NCBI GenBank assembly: GCA_014526335.1
Contig: JACTAT010000001.1
Location: forward strand, 3,214,596 to 3,278,595
Source: Chrysaora quinquecirrha
Lineage: Eukaryota > Cnidaria > Scyphozoa > Semaeostomeae > Pelagiidae
Direction: 5' to 3'
Length of the DNA: 64,000 nucleotides
A program made the position numbers and the translations under genes. Below are positions 24,912-34,688 of the stretch, piece after piece (positions within the stretch are counted from its first letter, which is position 1; each line of letters opens with the position of its first letter). The notes below the pieces were generated by a model. It saw only the letters and a list, made by a program, of their open reading frames with translations, was not told the origin of the DNA and did no database searches.

Positions 24912-27900
24912 ATGACGAAGCCAGCAGTAATTACAAACGGATCTGAAGGTGCCAATGATAATCCAAATGGTTGCAAAGATTGCGGCTGGGTTCATCTTAT
25001 GCCTTACGAATTTCAAGTTTCAGGCCACCACAGAGTGATGCTGTTTGATGCAATGACAATTTGTAAGCCAGTTATGGCCAAGGAATTTGCCTTTTACACA
25101 TCATCTCCCAAGGAATTGCAGAAATTCATACCTGAATATAGGGGTGAATATAATATGAAGATATTCCTGCTCCAAACCACACATACTAACTTCAACGATC
25201 CCCTCATTTTTGTCCACTAGCCCTCTCAATGAGAGAACAGGAGGGCCAGACAGGAAAGTTTGATTTTGTGGGGCAAGTTGTAATGGCCTAAAGTTTTTGT
25301 GCGTGTTTTGCACATCGAAAACAATAGAAAGGTCATGTGACCGATTGTTCTCCTATTGTTTGTGCCAACTGCACGGCCAATTTAAAAAAAAAACAGTATA
25401 GAGCTGCATGGGCATTATCTTGTGGGTGCGGAGCAAACTTTCCAGTCTGGCAGGAGGGTATTTGCTACCCCCACACAAACCCCTAATCTGCTCCGTTGTG
25501 TCCCCTATACAGCCCTCCTGTCAAAGAGCAGGATTAATAGGGGCATTTACCCCTACACAATCAAACTCCTGGCAATTATTCCTGATTTCTTTATTTCACA
25601 TCAATCATATCAAAACCCAAATTCTGGAAAATAGGGCAAAGGAATAAATTTACTATTCTTGGGAAGTTTTTGCTGTACTCATAACTATAAACCGAAAGCT
25701 TCACTGAACCGGAGATCCTGGGGGAAAGTGCCATACTGTGCTTTCCAGATGGGCCAATCCCTTAACTTATTTCATTTTTTCAGGAATTGCACATGCTTTT
25801 GCGGAAACTGATGATGATGACAACATTCATTTTTTTGCATCAAAGTTACTGTCAGATGAATATAACTCCGATGGGCATATAGAACAAGAAGCGGCTTGCA
25901 GTGAATGTATTAAGAAAAAGATGTATGTGATGCAAGACTGATTTTAGCAATTTTGTGAATTGAAACTATTCAAAGGCCTTGCCAGCTTGTTAGACCATCG
26001 TAACCTTGTTAAACAATCCTCATAAAACAGTCCACGGAAAATTACAATGAGAATCGTTTTTGAATAATTGGCAGGGCTAGATACTGGTTTCATCTCAGCA
26101 TTCTGGATTCTGTCCAAATCAAAACCAATAAGCCAGTTCTATGTAGACAGAAAGAGTTCATTTTCTCACTTGGACTCTTCAATTAATTCTCATTGTTCTT
26201 CCCGCTTGTAAAGCTGATTGGTGTTTAAAACACAATGCCAATTCAGCTTTTCCTTTTGTTGGTGCATTTCGAGATGCATTTGGGTATAAAATTCCACCTT
26301 AGTTTATGTTTTGGTCTGTTTCTGGCGGTCATACTCTGCGGAGTGTCAGACGAAAAAAAGCTTTCAAGTATGCGCGAAAATGTTTCCAATGTTTATCGCA
26401 ATATCAAATGTTTCATTTATTAGTTTTCAGTGTTGTTCACAAATAAATGTCTTTTTAAAATATTCATGACACGAAATGTGCGATTAAAACCAAGGAACTA
26501 TTAAGGAACTTTTGGTACTACAATTCAGCCCAAAAATAAAGAACTTTAGGAACAAGTCCTTGAGCTATATTCTTCATTACATTGAAATCATGTATTGTAA
26601 CGTGTAATAAGATTTTAATTTTGTTTTAGATTTTGCAGAAGAGAGAAAGTTAATGGAATTGAAGAGAAATGTCACTGGAAGAAAATGCCAATAAAAGGTA
26701 GAGAAATTAGGTTTATTGATTATCTTTTTGTCATTTCATACTGTACTGTGAAGCTTTTTATAGCAACTACTTTCCCAGCACTGGTACAGCTGTGTCTCGG
26801 CATTGGCCCTGCCATGAATTGCTTTATGGAAACGAAACGCGGCAGCACTGGCCCCGCCATGAATTGCTTTATGGAAACAAAACGTCGCAACACTTTCTCG
26901 GCGCTGGTACGGCCGTGTCTCAGCACAGGCCCTGCCGCGCATCGCTTTATGGAAACAAAACGTCGCTACACTTTCTCGGCGCTGGTACAGCTGTGTCTCA
27001 GCACTGGCCCCGCCATGAATTGTTTTATGGAAAAGAAACGTAGCAACACTTTCTCGGCGCTGGTACAGCCGTGTCTCAGCACTGGCCCTGCCGCGTATTG
27101 CTTTATGGAAATAAAACGTCGCTACACTTTCTCGGCACTGCCACGGGCACTCATGGCTGTATGGAAACCAAGCTAAACGGACTTTTTTATGTCTTCTTTA
27201 AAACTCTCAACGCCTTTTAACCAATTTTCTTCATTCATCAGGCAGAACTTTCGATGAAGATGTGTATCAGAGAAATCCATGGGTGATGAGAGTACAGAAT
27301 ATGTCTTTTGAAAAGAACATGTATAAATCAATGGATTCCAGTATCCTTCATTACTTGCAAAATCTTTTAGATTCATTACATTAATATGAACTTAAGGATT
27401 GTAGATTTTTCCACAACTGACATACTACGATAGATGGGATTCGAACCAGTACTGCATGACCAGAGAACCAAGGACGTTTCCACTGAGCTATAGAGCTCAA
27501 TGAAATAGCCGAGTAACTTTCCAAGTCATACAGTTCATGGCTCTCATCCCATTTGACTTTTAGTGTTTCCGCTACTATGTTACTATGCATATTTTTGTTA
27601 TGAATGGCGAACATTAGGGTAGATTTTCCCACAACTGGCTCGCCACAACAGATGAGATTTGAACCAAGACTGCATGACTAGAAACCCAACGATGTTTACA
27701 AATCCCCAGTGGGCGGTGTAAGTTGGTTCCAGTATTTTTAGGCCCAAAATATATTTTGCGATAAGTAAGGCAATAAACCCTCTTATAACAAAAAATTATC
27801 AAGTTATTAAGCTCGGACTATAGAGAAGAAAAGCTTATAAATTTTTGGTTGGACTCAAACTTTTTATAGGACCTTAACAGTTAATCAGAATTTGTTTTGC

Positions 27901-29166
27901 TTGAGAATATTGGTTACAATTTCCGTCGGCCGTGTGTTTTGGATCTAAAAATGGGCACAAGACAACATGGAGATGATGCAACTGATCGAAAAAGAAAAGA
28001 TCATGAAGAAAGATGCGAACATTCGACTTCGAAATCACTTGGAATGAGACTTTGTGGAATGCAAGTGAGTCGATTTTCTTTTCTTTGTTTTGGAAGCCCG
28101 AGGGGCGTAATAACCTATGGATGGACGGTGATATGCCGCCGAGAATTTACAGATCTACAATGAATGCCCAGACCCTATATTTTGGGTAATAACAAGCAAG
28201 ATATGCGAGTAATAAGGCGTTCTAGGCCATGTGATTAGTTGAAAATGAACTAAGGCTATCTTCGGCGCGATTTGATTACTTCTCGAATTGTTAAGTTTTC
28301 TTCAATTTTCCACCCTGTTGTATGGAGATTTGGCTAAAATCGTACGATTTTTAGAGAATTTCAGGGCCAAAAGCCACCCATGTTGGCTGCACATACCCCT
28401 ACCCAAATTATACTAAGTACCCCCGGGTTCGATGCACTATTCTTCTCTTCAGAGTCGTCGGTGTGGCTGTTGGGTTGTGGTTAAACATGGCCCAAAGCCG
28501 TTGCTTTACTGTCAAAAGCAGAAGCCCGAGCTGTAGTGCGCAGATATCTTTTCTTATACGATAGAGTGGAGAATAGGAATTCTTCGCATGGAATGGGGAG
28601 TTGGGTTCTCTTAATACCTTGGATACATCATTTGAGAGAGGATAGAGGAGTGGGATGAATGATAAAAGATAGAGAATAAAAAGATTGAGTGTGAATCGGG
28701 GATTCTTACGTAGTATTTCACAAATGAGGACTGGGTGCAAGTTCGATGAGTTATCCTTCAAATCCTTCAGGTTTACCATCCAGATACTTCATGTTACACG
28801 TACGTTGATAAATACACTGGCCGGACTTTGGATGTGACCGGTTTCGAAAACACTGTCTTTGTGTACCTGGCTGACGGAAACAGATCCGACATAATCGAAC
28901 CGCTGGTCAATCGACTAAAGGAACTATACCAAACTATCGAGAGCCTTGATTCCTGGAGATTCTTTTGCTGCTCTTTGTTGATAATGTATGAAGGAGACAC
29001 TGCGGATGGAATTGATCATAATTTTGAAGTCCGAATTATTGATTTCTCTCATGTGACTATGTGTGGGGAGAATAATGAGCATGTTGGCCCGGATACCGGA
29101 TATCTATTCGGCTTACGGAATCTTATTCGCTTATTCAATAAATTCAAGGATGAGCTCAAGTCATAA
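24912..29166 (+). CDS. IP6K: Inositol hexakisphosphate kinase (IP6K)
   Basis: IP6Ks phosphorylate InsP6 to the inositol pyrophosphate 5-InsP7 and belong to the IPK family. Six exons close in phase: 24912-25143, 25784-25922, 26630-26697, 27242-27340, 27889-28064 and 28771-29166, giving 369 aa. Exon 1 carries the N-terminal [10 protein letters not shown]...KPV...EYRG region typical of IP6K. Exon 4 has the NPW motif. Exon 5 has [16 protein letters not shown], which contains the PxxxDxKxG inositol-binding signature. Exon 6 has the SLL motif ([10 protein letters not shown]) and the IDF motif (RIIDFSHV), then [13 protein letters not shown] near the end. The acidic linker between exons 1 and 4 is shorter than in vertebrate IP6Ks. 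Intron 3 contains a 78-bp tandem array that stays open in the frame of exon 3. Intron 4 holds two tRNA-derived SINE remnants. The gene appears intact. Confidence 0.95.
26765..27175 (+). repeat. 78-bp minisatellite in IP6K intron 3, open in frame
   Basis: CTTTCTCGGCGCTGGTAC starts at 26893, 26971 and 27049, with a variant at 27127, so the period is exactly 78 bp (26 codons); earlier units are imperfect. Because 78 is a multiple of three, several frames stay open. The plus frame continues unbroken from exon 3 to a stop just after 27170. Confidence 0.9.
27375..27700 (-). repeat. Two tRNA-derived SINE remnants in IP6K intron 4
   Basis: On the minus strand, TATAGCTCAGTGGAAACG (A box) and CTGGTTCGAATCCC (B box) occur at 27420-27500, followed by CAGTTGTGGAAAAATC. 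A second, more decayed copy at 27610-27700 has GGTTCAAATCTC and CAGTTGTGGGAAAATC. Confidence 0.7.
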
Positions 29167-31257
29167 AAACTTCTAATGAACATCAAATACCATTTTTCAA
29201 AGAGGCCTTGGTCGACGTGCTTCTCCAGAAAGTTCCTGTTTTAAGGGTGCATGCGTTTTGGAGCTTTTTCTGCGTCATCCTTTTCTGGAGACTTATGAGA
29301 GATCAATAGTAGACTAGAACTCTATAGACTTATTACATGAGTCCCACTTTTTGCAAACAGCAACAACAACAACAACAACAACGACAACCATACTGCTGTT
29401 TGCTCAGAGTGAGAGTGTATGCTCAGCTGTTTGCTCAGTGTTTGCTTAGTTTAAGCGTCCAGCATAGACTCAATACCGATAACTACGACTCATGTAATAA
29501 GTCTAAGAACTCTAGGGAACATTGGAGACTTTGCAGGCTACAAACTCTCCTAACTTCAGGGCTGGAAGATTTCGTATACGTGGCAAATCGTTTCTGAATC
29601 AACTTCTCCAAAGTTTTCAATTTTTGTCAAAAAGTGCGTTGTTTTGGTGTCTGGAATTGGAAGGCTCCGATGCCTACCGTTTTCAGAATTCAGAGAAGAT
29701 AAAAGACCCTAGGAGTTCACCCTAATGCAGTTTAATATAGTTTCAGGGTTATCAAACGAGGAATTTTATAGGGTAAGCAAACGAGTGTAGTTTCGTTTTT
29801 ACCAACACATAACCTGCTTCGATAATAGATATTTTCTTTCCGTACGTGTTCTGTTTGTGTTGCTTCCAAGTCCTCTTTGAAAAAATGTTTATCTGGTCAA
29901 TTATTATATTTTTAATATAAAAATCACACATTTTTCCATATAAGCTCTTCACGCCTATTCACGTTTCTAAAGTCTTTTTTAAGTGACAATTTTAACAATT
30001 CTTATAGCAGATATTTTCATTCGACATGTTTTTATAGAATTTTATAATCATTTTAGCCCAGTTACGCGACATTGGATTTGTGTCTGTATAACTATGAGAA
30101 ACTCTGGGATTTTAGTAGAGTAATGCCCCGTAACGCCAATTCTTGTTTGGTGAGCATATTTTAGAATCGAGCGCTAGGCAAATCATTTCAGAACTCGGGG
30201 CTGGCTCGTGTACTGCAAGCTCCGCATTGGTTGCAGGTTTTCGTCGGTTTTCGGTGGTTTTCGCAGCTTAAGCCGAATCTCCGCTAGACGAAACGCTTCG
30301 GGCAAAGAGTTTTCGCGACGGAAAGTAAAGGTGTAAATTTAGCTCTTCATTCACTGCGACGAACGGACGATTACAAAATTCAGTCCTGCGCGTCTGCAGC
30401 GACGAAACCTTTCTCTTAGCATAAAGATCTATCGGAGATACAACTTTAGGCATTATTGTGAATAAGGGACGGTAGCCTGCGGGCAGACGCAGAAATCTAT
30501 CTGAGTCTGCGGTCAGGCTTAGGGACGGGTCTCTCATTACGACTCTGAGCCACTGCTCGAAGTATGTAGGCCTAGGCCACTCAAAACAATTTAGCTGTGT
30601 GTTGTTTTCAAAGGATGTAGCTGCTGTTGCGAAAACATACGAGCGCGACTTCATGATAGTTCAATTAGCTTTATTTATTACCCGGCCTGTCCCATCTCGG
30701 ATAAACCATATTATCCTCCGGTAATACCGGCAATACGGCATTGGCGGATGTCGTTTAACTGTGGTCTTAAGTCCAATTTCCATTCGCTTTAATTTCGAAA
30801 GTAATCACAAATTCTAATGTTTAAAAGCCATCAAAGCTCCGCTGTGAATTATCATAGGTTTTCAAGTTTTCAAAATAGAAAATGGGACGTTTTTCATAAT
30901 TGTTTCATATATTTAATCAAAATCATATATATTGTATATTTATATGCACTAGAATTATTAAAAGACAATGTTTTAGTCATTTTTGAATTTAGTCCTTTAT
31001 CTCTTTGAAATTTAAAAATTTTCAATTTTCACTGTTTTGACAATTTTCAAAGCTGAACTGTTTTTGTTTTTGACATCTAAATTCAGGACAAGGTTATTGT
31101 TGTCCTAATTCCTTCCCCATCCCACCATCTTCAACTCTCACTGTCTACCATCTTTAAATGACTCTGCATCAGCCGCAATATCTACCATCTTTGAACATCC
31201 TTGCCATCATATTACACTAAAAATTGCGTTTCTTTGAACCGCCTTGCCACTATTTCA
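29167..31257. other. Intergenic region between IP6K and GGH cluster
   Basis: Holds a dispersed repeat (about 29220-29700, also at 49330-49750) with the 181-bp MITE inside it. A GC-richer patch at 30130-30660 contains a 128-codon minus frame with no recognised domain; part of it (about 30345-30430) resembles 10125-10215, so it is probably a repeat. The rest is AT-rich. Confidence 0.55.
29325..29505. mobile_element. MITE with 19-bp perfect TIRs and 9-bp target duplication
   Basis: Left end TAGACTTATTACATGAGTC, right end its exact complement. AGAACTCTA flanks both sides (29316-29324 and 29506-29514). A 9-bp duplication is typical of Mutator-like elements. The 181-bp interior is CAACAA-rich with no coding capacity. 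Confidence 0.85.
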
Positions 31258-33697
31258 TCAAAAATGTTCCGGTAAATCAACTCCGAACTCGGTCGCATTT
31301 GCATTTTTGAATGTGTAAATCTGCTCGTACGGACTCTCAGTGATATTCCCGATGTATATTGGTTTATGTGGATAAATAACCTTAGCTTCTTCGGCTTCTC
31401 TTGAGCGAAAGCGATGTGAATTCTTTCTTGCTTCGACGCCGAAGAAGTTTGCGATATACTGAGCCACTCTGATCGAGTCCGGGGAATGATCCAATGCGAG
31501 CACAGGGTTCCAAACGTACAAGATTTTCTCAGGATGCCATTGAAAGCAGTAAATTGGGTAGTGCTTTGCTGTTGAAAGAGAAAGAATTTCTTTTGAAACT
31601 CCTTAATGCTAGAGAAAGTGCACAATAGCTGATGCACTATCGACTATCTTTAAAGCCACCAAGCCATCAACTATGTAGACAAACCCGGGTAATGTCTGTG
31701 CAGTACAGTGGATGGTCTGCAGTGAGGGTGAAGAATTTTCTTGCGGTGGAGGGATATCATCAGCGCATTGGAGGATCTTCAATAAGGTGGAGAGATATCA
31801 TCAGTACAGTGGAGGATGTTTAGAACATGGAGGAATATCGTCAGTGCATTGGAGGATGTTCAGTATGGTGGAAGGATATCATCAGTACGGTGGAGGGATA
31901 TCATCAGTACGCTGGAGGGATATCATCAGTACAGTGGAGGATGTTCAAAACGTGGAGGGATATCGTCAGTGCATTGAGGGATGTTCAGTAAGGCGGGGGG
32001 ATATCATCAGTACAGTGGAGGATGTTCAGTACGTGGAGGGATATCATCAGTACGGTGGAGGGATGTCATCAATACAGTGGAGGATGTTCAGTACGTGGAG
32101 GGATATCATCAGTACTGTGGAGGGATGTCATCAGTACGGTGGAGGATGTTCCGTAAGGTGGAATGAACATCCTCCACTGTACTGATGATATCCCTCCACT
32201 GTACTGTACTTAAGTGCGCACTCTCCACTGTACCGCACAAACATTACCCAGGGTGTACTGTAGATATCGGACGCACACATATAAGATCTTACCTTCAAAA
32301 GTGGATAAAAAGATTGTTCCATTTCGATCTTTGTTAGTAGATATAATTCTAAAGAAGTTCTTAGCTTCTGTGACATTCGTGAATATCTCTTTAGAAATAG
32401 CTTTTGAATGGACATTGAAAGCTATTGGTTCTTTAGAGAGTGTTTTCACGATGCCCTTTGCTGCGTATTTTAGTAATCTGCTCTTTTGGCATCGGCAGTA
32501 AGATGCAATGGCATACTCAGGTTCATGGCATTAACTGGAACCGTAATTTCTTTCTTTGCGACGATCAATGCAAGCCTTTCAGCTCCTCTGTTAATGCCTG
32601 AAAATCAATGATTATCATTATTATTGTTATTAACCCAATATTCTCTACTTTTACAAGTATGGTATAGCATGGGTATAGATACACAACAAAACAAAATCAA
32701 GTAGAAGAAGAGCAAAAGACATATTGAAAATTTGACTGGAACGCTCGATTTCAGTGCATCTGGGTTTATAGTCCGCCTTAGTCGATTGTTTTGGTCTCTT
32801 CCTGATGTTTCTACTCTGGGAAGTGTCAGATAAAAAAGCTTTTATTTGTGCCCTAAAATGTTTGTATCACTAAAAAAAACTGTTCATATTTGATAAATTG
32901 TTATAATAAGATGTGTGTCATTGGTGATATTTTTCGCTAACTGTGGTGGATAAGCGCATCTATGGTGTGTTAGTTTGCTAGCTGTGGTGGTAGCTATTTT
33001 TTTGCGTGGTATATATTCATTTCTTAATGATATAATTATTGTTTAATCTTTGTATACTGACAGAACTAATTTAACAAGCTTCCTTATATTTTTCGCAGAT
33101 TTCCCACGGCCAGTTGAGATACACTGACCATAAGTATATCGTTGAATATTCAGTATATACTGCATTGCAATTGACCTTGCAAATATCTACTAAATACTTC
33201 TTACCGAACAATAATTATGAACCAAAAAAGCAAATTCAACTTGAATGCAAAAACTCACCAAGAACGGGCCAGATTATGCCCTTTTTCTTCTGGGCTATCG
33301 AGTATTCCAGGATTCGTTTAGAAATTCTCTCATAGCCGACATCCAAAATCTCGACATCGCCGCCAGGAATAATAACGCCATTAATTCCCTTTAGAATTTT
33401 GTCGACGTTCTTGTCGGATAGATTCTCGGGTATAGGAACAGCCCTAGCTCCTGCTCCTTCGATGAAACGAACGAGCGATGCGGCAATATAACTGCAATTC
33501 TCGACTGACGGATGCTGCTCGATAATCTTTCTTCCAGACATGTACAACGACAGAATTCCGATCATCGGTCGCTCTGTTTTTAGATGCTTTTTTACTGTTT
33601 CTATGTTAGTCGGAAACGTCAGGAACTCATCAACCTCACCAAACGATTTTGAAACCATTACGCTCAGTAAAAAGCTCACGAAAATCAACGGCTTCAT
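31258..33697 (-). pseudogene. Gamma-glutamyl hydrolase paralog 1: catalytic Cys lost, frameshifted
   Basis: This is the copy at the left end of the cluster. Exon 1 is 33259-33697, with a hydrophobic signal peptide MKPLIFVSFLLSVMVSKSFG; an upstream in-frame ATG at 33718 is an alternative start. Exon 2 is 32293-32597 and exon 3 is 31258-31568. The class I glutamine-amidotransferase fold is recognisable (RPMIGILS, GVIIPGGD). Exon 3 keeps FQWHPEK, with the catalytic His and Glu. Across the exon 1/2 junction the nucleophile motif reads GINRGAE, where the sister copies have GVCRGFQ and SICLGFE, so the cysteine is asparagine (codon AAC, 32590-32592). Exon 2 also has a one-base frameshift near an A run at about 32484-32490, giving TAA at 32470-32472. 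This copy has an intron just before the nucleophile codon that its neighbours lack. It is probably a pseudogene; a catalytically dead secreted protein is possible if the frameshift is an assembly error. Confidence 0.8.
31735..32215. repeat. GGA-rich minisatellite with inverted end in GGH paralog 1 intron 2
   Basis: Units built from GGAGGGATATCATCAGTAC and GTGGAGGATGTTCAGTA alternate about 15 times. From 32165 the same words appear in reverse complement (CATCCTCCACTGTACTGATG), so the array ends in an inversion. Confidence 0.9.
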
Positions 33698-34688
33698 GGC
33701 TATTGCTGTAGTTAGCATTGCAATGGATTCTCTTTGTGAGCGATTGTAGATTTCGGCTTGCAGAGTCTTTGCATTGGCTTCCTTGCATGTTTGTGATTTG
33801 ATCATTGGGTTTCATTGCGTAAAGCGACACCTTATCGACTGGCCTCGCACCTTTATTCATCATAGAAAGATAAAACGCATTTTTGAAACAGTTAAAATTA
33901 ACTTCTAAATCAAAGCATCCTCTTAGCTTTTTCTAGTTTCTTCATGAGAATATTTTTTAGTTTTTAAAGTTTTCAAAAACCAAACTGTTTGTTTGTTTGT
34001 GGCTTTGACCATAGAGTTCGTCTCTCTGAAGCTCTTAAGAAAACCCCTGCTTAATGATCTACTATCTTAAGATTTACTCAAGCACTAGCTAAGACAGCAG
34101 CTAGATCATCAGTTAGCTCGACGACTAATATTAGACACGTTCATATCTAGATAAAACCTGATCATCATTTATTGACTGCCTTTTCAGGCAGTCGTAAGAT
34201 CTCCACGAAAGTCAGATCCCTTCGTAGTTAATCCTTGTACCTTTAGTCCCGCTTGAAATCCTGTTGTTTTACCACAAATCCCTAAAATTCTCTTTGGACT
34301 CCAAACCTTTGCTCATGTTGACTTGGAAATTAATGGAATCAGTTCCTGCATGTTCACTTATCCTGCTGGTCCACTTTTTGGGCTTTGCTATTCCTCGTTA
34401 CTTTCTTATATCGAGACAGAATATTTAAGAAGCATTGAGAGACTGGTTCTAAATTTGTTGCTCAAATTTGCCTGTTTTCACTGTATGCATAGATTGTTTT
34501 TCATTTAGGAAAACATAAATTTGATCAAATGGAGTGTTACTTTTTTACCGTTAAATATCCCAACTTTGTTCTTAATGACTTGGAGATTGCCGGAAAGCAT
34601 GTTCACTTACTAGAATATTCATTTTAAAGCTCTATTTCTAAATCCCTACATTATCTAAGATATTTAACTGTCTAATGCTTCTAGTGTC

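Noticed and set aside
30268..30654. 128-codon minus-strand ORF
   Set aside because: No recognised domain, and part of it resembles a stretch near 10.1-10.2 kb; kept as a probable repeat.
31712..32185. 157-codon Gly/Tyr/His-rich ORF
   Set aside because: Produced by the GGA-rich minisatellite in a GGH intron.
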